Shown here: one piece after another, positions 40,085 to 48,739 of the stretch | Layout of the letters: each line of letters starts with the position of its first letter | How positions within the stretch are numbered: the stretch's first letter is position 1 | Assembly: GCA_013178005.1 (NCBI GenBank) | Contig: JABLXL010000021.1 | Span: forward strand, 1-55,301 | DNA length: 55,301 bases | Source: Actinomycetota bacterium | GTDB lineage: Bacteria; Actinomycetota; Geothermincolia; Geothermincolales; RBG-13-55-18 | Reading direction: 5' to 3' | The notes under the pieces: model-generated | The model's database searches: none | Seen by the model: the letters and a program-made list of their open reading frames with translations, nothing else | Told to the model about the DNA's origin: nothing | Translations under genes and position numbers: made by a program

Positions 40085-41494
40085 TCAGGAAAGGGATGCA
40101 AAGATGGCCTTGCCCTTGTCCAGGGTCTCCTGGTACTCGTCCTCGGGCACGGAATCGGCCACGATCCCCCCGCCCACCTGGAAGTAGGCGGAATCTCCCT
40201 TCACGATCACGGTGCGGATGGCGATGTTGAGGTCGAAGTCGCCGTTGTACCCCAGGTAGCCTATGCTCCCCGTGTACACGCTGCGCGCCGTGGGCTCAAG
40301 CTCGTCGATGATCTCCATGGAGCGGATCTTGGGCGCCCCGGTGATGGAGCCGCCGGGGAAGCTGGCCTTGAGCAGGTCCACCACGTCCCGCCCCTCGTGC
40401 AGCTCCCCCACCACCGTGGATACCAGGTGGTGCACGGTGGCGTAGTGCTCGATCACTGCGTGCTTCTCCACCCGAACGCTGCCGTACTCGCACACCCGGC
40501 CCAGGTCGTTGCGTTCCAGGTCCACGATCATGGAGAGCTCGGCGCGGTCCTTGGGGCTGGCCATGAGCTCCTCCGCCAGGCGCCGGTCCTCCTCCGGGTC
40601 CTCGGAGCGACGGCGGGTGCCCTTGATAGGGCGGGTCTCCACCCTCCTGCCGCTCCCCTTGAGGAAGCGCTCCGGCGAAGAGGAGAGGACCTGCCCCTCC
40701 ACGACGTTGAAGTAGGCGGCAAAGGGCGCGGCGTTGAGGCGGCGCAGGCGGCGGTACAGCGTCCAGGGGTGCTCGCGCAGGGGAGCCCGGAAGCGCTGGG
40801 AGAGGTTGGCCTGGTAGATGTCTCCGGCGAGGATGTACTCCTTGACCCTGCGCACCGCCTCCAGGTATTCCTCGCGGGTGAAATTGGAGACGAAGCTCGC
40901 CTCCCGCGAGCCGTTCGGGGGAGGATACTCGGGCGGATCGGCCTCCAGTTCCCGCCGCGCTTCGGCCAACACCGCCCCCGGGTCCTCGGGGTGCGCGGCT
41001 GCCAGCCAGGTCCTCTCCTCGCGGTAGTCGTGTGCCAGCACGCGGTCATAGAAGGCGAAACAGAGCTCCGGCAGGCCCAAATCGTCAACTGCGGTCCCCG
41101 GCAGTTTCTCGATGTGGCGCCCCAGCTCGTAGGCGAGGTAGCCCATGCCCCCGCCGAGGAAGGGCGGAAGCTCTGGCGGCAATTCCTCCAGGCGGTAACG
41201 GAACAAGGCCGAGCGCAGGGCGTCGAAAGGGTTCTCCTCGCTGTGGACGACCTTGCCGCCCCTCCTCCACCAGGCACAGCGGGTGCCCCGCGTGGCGAGC
41301 ACCAGGCATGGATTGAAGCCGATGAAGGAGTATCGCCCCAGGCGTTCCATGGCCAGGCTGGAATCCAGGAAACAGGAGTACGGCCTGGCGGCCAGGCGGT
41401 GGAATATCGCCTCCATGGCCGGGGCGTCATCCAGTTCGGCCACCTCCAGGCGCAGGAGGGTGGCTTTTTCCCTTTCCTTTTCCGGTGCCGTCAT
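40085..41494 (-). CDS. pabB: Aminodeoxychorismate synthase component I
   Basis: The 469-residue enzyme converts chorismate and PabA-supplied ammonia to 4-amino-4-deoxychorismate for folate. The chorismate-binding core is clear: FTREEYLEAVRRVKEYILAGDIYQANLSQRF, SSPERFLK, RPIKGTRRR, MIVDLERNDLGRV and GGSITGAPKIRSMEIIDELE. The Lys in PIKGT is the PabB-type residue (TrpE has PIAGT), which separates it from anthranilate synthase. The start at 41494 overlaps the pabA stop (ATGA) and has GGAGGG at proper spacing; ATG 41500 would sit too close to that site. It forms an operon with pabA and faces pabC. Confidence 0.93.
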   Translation of the reverse strand: MTAPEKEREKATLLRLEVAELDDAPAMEAIFHRLAARPYSCFLDSSLAMERLGRYSFIGFNPCLVLATRGTRCAWWRRGGKVVHSEENPFDALRSALFRYRLEELPPELPPFLGGGMGYLAYELGRHIEKLPGTAVDDLGLPELCFAFYDRVLAHDYREERTWLAAAHPEDPGAVLAEARRELEADPPEYPPPNGSREASFVSNFTREEYLEAVRRVKEYILAGDIYQANLSQRFRAPLREHPWTLYRRLRRLNAAPFAAYFNVVEGQVLSSSPERFLKGSGRRVETRPIKGTRRRSEDPEEDRRLAEELMASPKDRAELSMIVDLERNDLGRVCEYGSVRVEKHAVIEHYATVHHLVSTVVGELHEGRDVVDLLKASFPGGSITGAPKIRSMEIIDELEPTARSVYTGSIGYLGYNGDFDLNIAIRTVIVKGDSAYFQVGGGIVADSVPEDEYQETLDKGKAIFASLS

Positions 41495-42051
41495 CTGCAT
41501 CCCTCCAGGAAGTTGCGGAGCAGGAACAGTCCCTCCGGGGTCATGAAGGACTCGGGGTGGAACTGGATCCCCTCCACCGGGTACTCGCGGTGGCGCACCC
41601 CCATGATCATGCCGTCCTCGGTGCGCGCGCTCACCTCCAGGCAGGAGGGGAAGCCGTCCTCGAGTATGGCCAGGGAATGGTAGCGCGCCGCTTCCATAGG
41701 ACTAGGGATCCCGGCGAAGACGCCACGCCGGTCGTGGTGGATGAGCGAGGTCTTGCCGTGCATGACATAGGGCGCGCGGTCCACCCGACCGCCGTATACC
41801 TCGCCTATGCACTGGTGGCCCAGGCACACCCCCAGCACGGGGACGCGGGGGCCGAACTCCCGGATGATGTCCTTGGACAGCCCGGCGTCCCGCGGCGCCT
41901 TGGGGCCGGGCGAGATGACGATGCCCGCCGGGTCCAACCTCTCCACGTCCTCCAGGGTGGTGTGGTCATTGCGGAACACCACCAGGTCCGCCCCCAGGAT
42001 GCCCAGGAACTGAACCAGGTTGTAGGTGAAGGAGTCGTAGTTGTCGATCAT
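41491..42051 (-). CDS. pabA: Aminodeoxychorismate synthase glutamine amidotransferase component
   Basis: The 186-residue class I glutamine amidotransferase opens with MIDNYDSFTYNLVQFLG. It has the nucleophile Cys in VLGVCLGHQCIGEVYGG (about residue 79), and the catalytic His/Glu in GIQFHPESFMTPEG. It provides ammonia to PabB and may also serve anthranilate synthase, as in other amphibolic TrpG/PabA proteins. I chose ATG 42051, where the family N-terminus begins. The frame stays open to an ATG at 42156 through an attenuator-like hairpin, so an N-terminally extended form or an overlapping leader peptide is conceivable. Its stop overlaps the pabB start. Confidence 0.93.
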   Translation of the reverse strand: MIDNYDSFTYNLVQFLGILGADLVVFRNDHTTLEDVERLDPAGIVISPGPKAPRDAGLSKDIIREFGPRVPVLGVCLGHQCIGEVYGGRVDRAPYVMHGKTSLIHHDRRGVFAGIPSPMEAARYHSLAILEDGFPSCLEVSARTEDGMIMGVRHREYPVEGIQFHPESFMTPEGLFLLRNFLEGCR

Positions 42052-42095
42052 CAGAATCCTGCCGCCGCCCAATTCCTCGTCCTTTCCCGCATACC

Positions 42096-42175
42096 AAAAA
42101 ACCCAGCCTCGCCGCGGCTGGGTGCCGACCCAGGTATCCCTCGGGTCGCCTGACATACCGGTCGAGGGGATTATA
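42096..42175 (-). promoter_or_regulatory. Attenuator-like leader of pabA-pabB
   Basis: On the minus strand TATAAT (42170-42175) is followed by a leader with three mutually exclusive segments. Segment 1 is CTGGGT (42128-42133), segment 2 ACCCAGCC (42116-42123), segment 3 GGCTGGGT (42101-42108), then six T residues (42096-42101). Segments 2 and 3 make an 8-bp intrinsic terminator; segments 1 and 2 can make a competing 6-bp hairpin. It lies 45 nt before the pabA ATG and no other leftward gene ends here, so it most likely regulates pabA. The -35 is weak. Confidence 0.65.
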
Positions 42176-42359
42176 GCACAACGCGGTCCGCGCCGGGACC
42201 TCGGACTCCCTTGCTCATCTTATGTAAGCCATTTTGTCGGGATGTTAGGGTGGCATCGCGGCGCGCCCGCCTCGTCATGTACATTGGAAAACGGCTATGA
42301 TGATAGCAAGGGAGGCTGGAAAGAACGGCTCGCGGCCATGAGGAGGGGAGGTTCCTGCC
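42176..42359. other. Divergent intergenic region between pabA and the esterase gene
   Basis: It separates divergent transcripts. GAGGGGAGG upstream of 42360 is the ribosome binding site of the esterase gene. I do not see a clear rightward promoter. Confidence 0.45.
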
Positions 42360-43958
42360 ATGGGTAAGAGGATAACCGCGCTTGCCTTATCGCTGTTGCT
42401 GCTCGCGGCGGCGTGCACCTTCGCGGTGGGGTGCGGCGAGAAGACACAGACCGAAGCCTCCACCATGGAGGTCCCACAGCTCGCCTCAGGTCCCATAAGC
42501 GGCGCTTTCGAGGACGGCGTGTGGTCTTACCTTGGTATCCCCTACGCCGCGCCTCCCGTGGGCGAATTGCGCTGGAAGGAACCCCAGCCGGTGGAGCCGT
42601 GGAAGGAAGTGCGCGCCTGTACGGAATACGGCCCGGCCTGTCCGCAGCCCAGCGACGACTGGACGGGGATGATGGACGTCGGGTCGACCAGCGAGGACTG
42701 CCTCTACCTCAACGTGTGGACGCCGGCCGAGAGCCCCGGCCAGGGGCTCCCGGTGATGGTATGGATACACGGCGGGGCCTTCAAGAGCGGAGCGGGGTCA
42801 CTCCCCATCTACGAGGGCTCGAACCTGGCCAGGAAGGGCGTGGTGGTGGTTACCATAAATTACCGCCTTGGGGCGCTGGGCCTGATGGCGCACCCCCTGC
42901 TGTCGGCGGAATCGCCCCACGGGGTTTCCGGCAACTACGGCCTGCTCGACCAGGTAGCGGCGCTGCGCTGGGTCCGGGAGAACATCGACGCCTTCGGGGG
43001 GGACCCCGGCAACGTCACGGTGTTCGGGGAATCGGCGGGCGGCATGAGCATCCTGGACCTCATGGTCAGCCCCCTCGCCGAGGGCCTCTTTCACCGCGCC
43101 ATCGTGGAGAGCGGGCCCCTGCTGGAGCTGGGGCTGTCCGTCAACAAGACCCCCACCCTGCGCGAACAGGAGGAGATCGGGGAGGACATCTCGGAGAAAC
43201 TGGGGTGCGACGAGGCCGAGGACGAGCTCGCCGCGCTCAGAGAGGTGTCTCCGGATAAACTCATCGAGGCCTCCTCGTCCCAGAACGAGTTCTTCAGCCC
43301 CATTAACCTCAGCCCCAACGTAGACGGCTATTTCCTCACCGAGCCCCCGGTGGAGGCCTTCGCGGCGGGAAGGCAGCACGCCGTCCCCCTGCTCACCGGC
43401 ATCAACGCGAACGAGGGCACCGTGTTCATCCCCGACGTCACCCTGCAGCAGTACCGCCTCATGGCCGGCTACCTCTACGGCGACCACGCCGACGAGGTGA
43501 TGTCGCTTTTCCCCGCGGCAACAGAGGATGAGGTCAAGCCGGCCCTAGACAAGGTCATCACCCAGATGGGCTTCGCCTCCTCGGCGCGTTTCACCGCGGA
43601 ATGCATGGAGAAGGTCGGCATGCCCGCTTATCTATACCTTTTCACCAGGGCCACGAGGGATGAAAGGGCCCAGGCGCTGGGGTCCTTCCACGGCCTGGAG
43701 ATAATGTACGTCTTCGGCAACCTGGATAAGGTGGAGTTGCGGGGCGTGGACGACGAGGACCGGGCCCTCTCGGAGGCCATGATGTCCTACTGGACCGCTT
43801 TCGCCCGCGGCGGGGACCCGAACGGCCCGGGCGCGCCGAGCTGGCCGGCCTATGAGAGCGCTTCCGCTTCCTACCAGGAGTTGGGAACCGAGATCAAGAC
43901 CGCCACAGGGTTCTTCCAGCAGGCTTACGACCTGGTCATGAAGATAAAAGGCACTTGA
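42360..43958 (+). CDS. Type B carboxylesterase lipoprotein
   Basis: The 532-residue protein has a signal peptide with lipobox AVGC (Cys25), then a full carboxylesterase/cholinesterase-type alpha/beta hydrolase. Landmarks are YLGIPYAAPPVGELRW, EDCLYLNVWTP, the oxyanion-hole HGGAF, NYRLGALG, and the nucleophile elbow GESAGG (Ser225). The likely catalytic acid is in INANEGTVF and the His in SFHGLEIMYVFGN. It should act outside the cytoplasm on ester substrates; the natural substrate is unknown. ATG 42360 is preceded by GAGGGGAGG. It converges with the LUD gene with a gap of only six nt. Confidence 0.93.
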   Translation: MGKRITALALSLLLLAAACTFAVGCGEKTQTEASTMEVPQLASGPISGAFEDGVWSYLGIPYAAPPVGELRWKEPQPVEPWKEVRACTEYGPACPQPSDDWTGMMDVGSTSEDCLYLNVWTPAESPGQGLPVMVWIHGGAFKSGAGSLPIYEGSNLARKGVVVVTINYRLGALGLMAHPLLSAESPHGVSGNYGLLDQVAALRWVRENIDAFGGDPGNVTVFGESAGGMSILDLMVSPLAEGLFHRAIVESGPLLELGLSVNKTPTLREQEEIGEDISEKLGCDEAEDELAALREVSPDKLIEASSSQNEFFSPINLSPNVDGYFLTEPPVEAFAAGRQHAVPLLTGINANEGTVFIPDVTLQQYRLMAGYLYGDHADEVMSLFPAATEDEVKPALDKVITQMGFASSARFTAECMEKVGMPAYLYLFTRATRDERAQALGSFHGLEIMYVFGNLDKVELRGVDDEDRALSEAMMSYWTAFARGGDPNGPGAPSWPAYESASASYQELGTEIKTATGFFQQAYDLVMKIKGT

Positions 43959-43964
43959 GGCCGG

Positions 43965-44636
43965 TCAGAAGCCGAGATTTTCCCCCACCAGGAAGACCTT
44001 GAAGTCGGTCATCATTGGGCGCTGCCTGACGATGGTGATTATGCGGCAGATGCTCGAGGGTTGAGCGCAATCGTAACATCTGCCCTTCTCGACGCAGGGA
44101 CTCGCGTCCATGCCCGGCACCGCCATGCCGTAGCGTATGGCGTTGGCGGGTGCCGCCACCTCCTTGATGCGCTCGAAGGCCGAGTCCAGGTCGGGCACCA
44201 GCTTGTTGTAGCCCGCGATGACGATGACCGTCCCGGGGCCGAAGGAGATTCCCGCCACCCGGTTCCCGATACCGTCGATGTTAACCACCTCGCCACGCAT
44301 GGTGACGGCGTTGGCGCTGCAGATGTAATAAGGGCACAGCAAGGCCTCCTTGCGCACGCGCGTGGCCTCTTCGAAATCCATTCCCGGCTCGTGCGCGAAC
44401 ACCGGGTTGCCGCGCTCCCGCAGGGCATCCAGCAACCCGATCTGGCGCGTGGTCCACGAGCCCCCGCACCCCACCCCGGCGTCGTCGGGCACGATCTCCA
44501 TGACCGCCTTGACGACCTCGTCCCTATTCTGGAAGAACCTGGCATCGAATTCGCGCTTGCCGAGAGCCTTGACGGCGGTTTCGCAGCGGGCGCGCACGTA
44601 GCGCCCCCAGACCTCTCCCATCTCCGAATAGCTCAT
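43965..44636 (-). CDS. LUD-domain protein
   Basis: The 223-residue protein is a stand-alone LUD domain (lactate utilisation protein family, LutB/LutC-like, formerly DUF162). Landmarks are GVGCGGSWTTRQIGLLDALRERGN, ALLCPYYICSANAVTMRGEVVNIDGIGNRVAGISFGPGTVIVIAGYNKLV and a Cys pattern near the C-terminus (PCVEKGRCYDCAQPSSIC). No LutA or LutC is adjacent, so a role in lactate oxidation is not supported here; single LUD proteins occur widely in anaerobes with unknown roles. ATG 44636 follows AAAGGAGGAGGT. It is divergent from the MtaA-like gene. Confidence 0.85.
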   Translation of the reverse strand: MSYSEMGEVWGRYVRARCETAVKALGKREFDARFFQNRDEVVKAVMEIVPDDAGVGCGGSWTTRQIGLLDALRERGNPVFAHEPGMDFEEATRVRKEALLCPYYICSANAVTMRGEVVNIDGIGNRVAGISFGPGTVIVIAGYNKLVPDLDSAFERIKEVAAPANAIRYGMAVPGMDASPCVEKGRCYDCAQPSSICRIITIVRQRPMMTDFKVFLVGENLGF

Positions 44637-45231
44637 ACCTCCTCCTTTCCCGGCCGCCGTCCCAACGGCCTCCTCCGTCACCAAGCCTCCGTCGGCCCAC
44701 CCGTTCCAGGCCGCCATCGCCCACCCCCGGCGCCTCCTCCCCGGTTTCATCCACTCCCGCCACGCGGGATAACATTCGTAGTATATTATGTTTCCCCGGC
44801 CGGACATCCGGCAGACCGCGCCTTTTTCCCGTCGGATTCGCTCGTCTTTACAGGATGACGGGATGTGCTCCCGACCATATTCGATCATGAAAAAACGCCA
44901 AAGAGACGGTGCGGATCTCTCCCCTCATCGCCGCTCCCGGCAAGCCGCATTGGCCAAGCGCCCTGAGACGGCGTACCCCCATGGCGGGACCGCCCCGGCG
45001 ACGGGCGAGACGGAAAGGAAAAAGAGGTAAGGGAGGGTGGCGAGCCGCCGATAAGAGTTATATATATGATCCGGGCGCTCAGGGTCCGGGCTACGGAGAG
45101 CCATTTCCCCGGGTCCGGGGTCGCGTGCGATACAGGCACGAGGGGCGCGACCGCGGGGACCGAAAACCGTTGGGCCTCAAAAACCGGCGCCGGGCGATCA
45201 TGCCCGGCGGCAAGACGAGGGGAGGGAACGT
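44637..45231. other. Intergenic region between divergent LUD and MtaA-like genes
   Basis: These 595 nt hold no gene I can support; open frames on both strands are Arg/Pro-rich. Two AT-rich patches stand out: near 44775-44795 (ATAATATAC on the minus strand, possibly the LUD promoter) and 45055-45070 (TTATATATATGAT, possibly rightward). Confidence 0.5.
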
Positions 45232-46248
45232 TTGGACCGGCGCGAGTTGTTGATGGCCGCCCTTGCCGGGGAGCCCACGCCACGCTTCCCCGTCCTGGGT
45301 CCGGGGGGGTTGATCAACGTCATCACCCGCGAGGTGCTGGATCGCTTCGGCATCCCCCTGCCGGCGGCCCATTACAGCGGGATGATGATGGCCGAGCTGG
45401 CCGCCGCGGCCTATGACATGGCGGGCTTCGACAACGTGGGGGTGCCACTCTGCCTCACGGTCGAGGCCGAGGCGCTGGGGGCCAAGGTGGACATGGGCGA
45501 CGGCATGGCCATGCCGCGCATGGTGGCCTTTCCGGATTACACCCCCGAGGAGATAGTCGCCAACGCGGTGCCCGCCCTTCTCAACCACGGACGGGTTCCC
45601 CAGGTGCTGCGCGCCATGGAACTCCTGCGAGGAATGCGGCCCGGCGCTCCCATCATCGGCAACCTGGCGGGACCCGCGACCCTCGCGTCCTCGCTCATCC
45701 GCCCCTCGATGATGATGGAGCTGGTGAGGAAGGATCCCGGTTTCCTGAACCACCTGCTGGAGGGGATCGTCTCCTTTCTCTGCGCCTATGCCGAAGCCAT
45801 GGTGGAGCGGGGCGCGGATATCATCATGATCCACGAGCCGGCGGGAAGGTCGGGGTCGTACCTCGGCTTCGACCTCTTCCTGAACGTGATTCCATATCTC
45901 AACGAGGTCAGCAGGTACGCCCACCTGGGAGGGGCAAAGCTGATCCTGCACCTCTGCGGGGGCCGCATGGAGCAGGTGCGCATGTGCAGGGAAACGGACA
46001 TGGACGCTTACTCCTTCGAGGCAGAGGTCGACCCCGGGGATGCCCATGAGATCCTCGGAAAACCCATAGTGGGAACCGTCCCCGCTTCCCTGGTGCATTA
46101 CTTCCCGCCCGAGATGGTGCTGGAGGAGACCCTCATGACCGTGAGCAGGGGGGCCGCCATGATGACGCCTCCCTGCGGTCTGGGCCTGGACACCCCCTTT
46201 CAGAACCTGCGCATCATGAAGGAGGCTTCGCACCGTTTCCGCGTATGA
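45232..46248 (+). CDS. MtaA/MtbA-like corrinoid methyltransferase (uroporphyrinogen decarboxylase superfamily)
   Basis: The 338-residue protein belongs to the URO-D superfamily branch that moves methyl groups between corrinoid proteins and thiols. It carries the zinc motif H240-x-C242 (LHLCGG) and C315 (PPCGLG), matching the HxCx(n)C site of methanogen MtaA/MtbA, rather than the decarboxylase active site of HemE. The N-terminus RRELLMAALAGEPTPRFPVLG is typical. TTG 45232 has GGGGAGGGAACG upstream. No corrinoid protein or MtaB-type partner is adjacent, so the methyl donor is unknown; partners are expected elsewhere. Cobalt import and B12-type proteins in this window fit a corrinoid role. Confidence 0.85.
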   Translation: MDRRELLMAALAGEPTPRFPVLGPGGLINVITREVLDRFGIPLPAAHYSGMMMAELAAAAYDMAGFDNVGVPLCLTVEAEALGAKVDMGDGMAMPRMVAFPDYTPEEIVANAVPALLNHGRVPQVLRAMELLRGMRPGAPIIGNLAGPATLASSLIRPSMMMELVRKDPGFLNHLLEGIVSFLCAYAEAMVERGADIIMIHEPAGRSGSYLGFDLFLNVIPYLNEVSRYAHLGGAKLILHLCGGRMEQVRMCRETDMDAYSFEAEVDPGDAHEILGKPIVGTVPASLVHYFPPEMVLEETLMTVSRGAAMMTPPCGLGLDTPFQNLRIMKEASHRFRV

Positions 46249-46387
46249 GGGCAAAGTGGGGAGTCGAATGCGGCCGACCGCGCCCTTTCACCCGCCGTAT
46301 GTCACCAGGCTAAGCGATTCGATAACGCGCACCATGTTCCCGCCGTTCTACAGAATGCCTGCGGGCGGGCACTCCCGAGGCGCCCCC

Positions 46388-47383
46388 TCACCAGGCCCGG
46401 CGCTCGACCTCCCAATCGCCCAGGCGGCGAAGACGGATGCGGTCGTCGATGACCAGGTAGGTCATACCCGTGCCCTCCTCCGAATCGTCCAGCCAGCAGC
46501 CGGTGTTGGCCATGAGTACGCCCCCAGCTCCCACCTTCACCTCACCGAAACCCGCGTTGTGGGTATGGCCGAAGACGAAGAGGTCCGGTATATGGCCCGG
46601 CAGGAGGTGGAGCAGCAGCTCCCTCGACTCGGACGTGTTTTCCTCCACGCTGGTGAAACGGCGCGGGCTCACCTCTCCCTTGGTCTGGAACCGCAACAGG
46701 CGGGCGAAGAACCGCAGCGCGCCGTAAAAGCGGTACTCCCAAGAGCTTATCTCCGGCACGCGCGAAGTGCAGGTCAGCAGCTCGAAGAAGGGCTTGTTCA
46801 GGCGGTCGATGTCCGAGAGGGCGATGCCGTATGAGCCCTTTAGGACCAGCCTGGCGAGCCATGCCGTCTTCGCCCACCAGAAGGAACGGCTGAAGAAATC
46901 CAGGTGGTGTCCGTGCATGAGCAACACCCGGTTTCCACCCATGTCCAGGGTGAGGAACGGGTAGGCCAACCACAGGGGGACCCCCTCCACCGCGCATACC
47001 GGTCCCTCCCCTTCCCGGTCCGTGCCGACCACCAGGGAGAGTTCACGGGCTTCCTCCCAACCCGCTTCCCGGCGTTCCTGCGTTTCCTCGTGGAAGGACC
47101 ATACGTGATAGTCATGGTTGCCGCACACCATTACCAGTTCCCTGGCCCCTCCCCAGGAGGCCAGCTCCCGGAAAAATGCCGTTCCGGCCGCGGCCGCAAC
47201 GGCAAGCCGGGTCCTCCACAGGTCCCACACGTCCCCCAGCAGGACCAGGAGGTCTATCTCCCCCATCTCGTCCAGCTCGGATATGAACCCCTCGATGATA
47301 TCCGCCCGCGTCATCAAGGCCCCGGGGTCGCCGAAATGGGTGTCGCTGATGACCACCGCCCTGCCCGTGACCGCCCTCTCCAT
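46388..47383 (-). CDS. Calcineurin-like metallophosphoesterase
   Basis: The 331-residue protein has all metal-binding motifs of the family: VVISDTHFGD, LLVLLGDVWD, VCGNHDYH, LLMHGHHLDF and VFGHTHNAGF. The order and the HGHHLD segment recall UDP-2,3-diacylglucosamine hydrolase (LpxH/LpxI-like) proteins, but no lipid A genes are visible, so the substrate is open. Between residues 175 and 250 lies an insertion with helical, partly hydrophobic character (FWWAKTAWLARLVLKG). ATG 47383 follows GAGGAGGAGAA. It converges with the MtaA-like gene and is divergent from cysK. Confidence 0.88.
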   Translation of the reverse strand: MERAVTGRAVVISDTHFGDPGALMTRADIIEGFISELDEMGEIDLLVLLGDVWDLWRTRLAVAAAAGTAFFRELASWGGARELVMVCGNHDYHVWSFHEETQERREAGWEEARELSLVVGTDREGEGPVCAVEGVPLWLAYPFLTLDMGGNRVLLMHGHHLDFFSRSFWWAKTAWLARLVLKGSYGIALSDIDRLNKPFFELLTCTSRVPEISSWEYRFYGALRFFARLLRFQTKGEVSPRRFTSVEENTSESRELLLHLLPGHIPDLFVFGHTHNAGFGEVKVGAGGVLMANTGCWLDDSEEGTGMTYLVIDDRIRLRRLGDWEVERRAW

Positions 47384-47507
47384 TTCTCCTCCTCGAAACG
47401 CCTCGCAAAACCCTTCCGGGGACGGCATTAGGATACCAGTTCCCGGCGCCGGCGCGCCGCCCTGGAAGAACTCCGCGGCAAATTGCGATGCGCCCGCTTC
47501 CACTCCC

Positions 47508-47537
47508 CTGACCTCCAGGTCCTCATGGGATATAATG
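47508..47537 (+). promoter_or_regulatory. Probable cysK promoter
   Basis: TATAAT at 47532-47537 is preceded, 18 nt upstream, by CTGACC (47508-47513), a partial -35. Transcription would start near 47545, giving a leader of about 75 nt before cysK. Confidence 0.5.
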
Positions 47538-47618
47538 CGGATATCCGGCCGGGTTCGCGGAAAAATCCCCCAGGGAGCCGGCCCGGCGAGGCGATGAGGG
47601 AAAGGAAACGCATGTGCC

Positions 47619-48596
47619 ATGATCTGCGCCGATAACCCCCTGGAGATGATCGGGCGCACGCCCGTGGTGCGACTCACCAAGGTGATCCCACGCAACCCAA
47701 GGGTGGAGATCTTCGCCAAGATGGAGGGATACAACCCCTGCTCATCGGTTAAGGACCGCATCGCCAAGTACATGATAGAAGGAGCCGAAGCGCGAGGCGA
47801 GCTCACCCCCGATAAGGTCATCGTCGAGGCCAGCTCTGGGAACACGGGCATAGGCCTGGCCATGGTGGCGGCGCACAAGGGCTACCGGCTGAAGATCATC
47901 ATGCCCGAATCCATGAGCGTGGAAAGGCGGCGCGTCATGCAGGCCTTCGGGGCCGAGGTGGTGCTCACTCCCGCCGCCGATGGCATGAACGGAGCCATCT
48001 CCAAGGCCCTGGAGCTTGAGAAGGATCCCGCCTATTACCATCCCAACCAGTACGCCAATCCCGACAACGTCCGTGCCCATTACGAGGGAACGGGGGCGGA
48101 GATCCTGGAGCAGGTGGAGGGTATAGACGTGCTGGTGGCGGGCCTGGGCACCGGGGGAACCATCATGGGCGTGGGCAAGCGCCTGCGGGAAGCCTACCCG
48201 GACCTGCGCATCGTGGGAGTGGAGCCATACCCCAACTCCCTGATCCAGGGCTTGCGCAACCTTCAGGAATTCATGCCGCCCATCCTCGACACCTCCATCA
48301 TGGACGAAAAGATCAACGTCGAGGACGGATGCGCGTTCAACACCGTGCGGGTTTTAGCCAATATCGAGGGCCTCTTCGTGGGCATCTCCTCGGGCGCCGC
48401 GGTGCATGCCGCCCTCCAGGTGGCGGAGGAGATGGAATCCGGGCGCATCGTGGTCATCCTCCCCGACCGGGGCGATCGCTACCTCAGCACGGAGTGCTTC
48501 ACCTGCGGGAACCTGGAGTGCGTCTACCGCGATTTCGTGCAATCCCTTCAGCCGGGACACCGCCGAGGCGACGGCGGCGAATCCTCAAGCCGATAA
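47619..48596 (+). CDS. cysK: Cysteine synthase family PLP enzyme
   Basis: The 325-residue fold-type II PLP enzyme makes cysteine from O-acetylserine (or O-phosphoserine) and sulfide. Lys45 in SSVKDR is the Schiff-base residue, SSGNTG (72-77) binds the substrate carboxylate, GTGGT (178-182) binds the phosphate, and GISSGAA is near the C-terminus. The sequence after about residue 285 has closely spaced cysteines (CFTCGNLEC), seen in some CysK/CysM relatives but not in the classic E. coli enzyme. The start ATG 47619 has GGAAA about 14 nt upstream; the family N-terminus supports it. No serine acetyltransferase (cysE) is nearby. Confidence 0.92.
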   Translation: MICADNPLEMIGRTPVVRLTKVIPRNPRVEIFAKMEGYNPCSSVKDRIAKYMIEGAEARGELTPDKVIVEASSGNTGIGLAMVAAHKGYRLKIIMPESMSVERRRVMQAFGAEVVLTPAADGMNGAISKALELEKDPAYYHPNQYANPDNVRAHYEGTGAEILEQVEGIDVLVAGLGTGGTIMGVGKRLREAYPDLRIVGVEPYPNSLIQGLRNLQEFMPPILDTSIMDEKINVEDGCAFNTVRVLANIEGLFVGISSGAAVHAALQVAEEMESGRIVVILPDRGDRYLSTECFTCGNLECVYRDFVQSLQPGHRRGDGGESSSR

Positions 48597-48739
48597 AGGG
48601 ATATATAGAAACTACAACGTGACGCCGATTAATCTTATGATATCTATGGAGCGACACCGGCGACCGTCATGCTTCGGCCTTGCGTAGCGAGGGTACCGGA
48701 GCCTGAGGCCGGCGGGCTTTCGCGAGAGGAGGGTCAGGG

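Noticed and set aside
41491-42051. Anthranilate synthase (trpG/trpE) instead of pabA/pabB
   Set aside because: PabB has the PIKGT Lys typical of aminodeoxychorismate synthase, there are no trp genes nearby, and a PabC candidate faces the operon. TrpG double duty remains possible.
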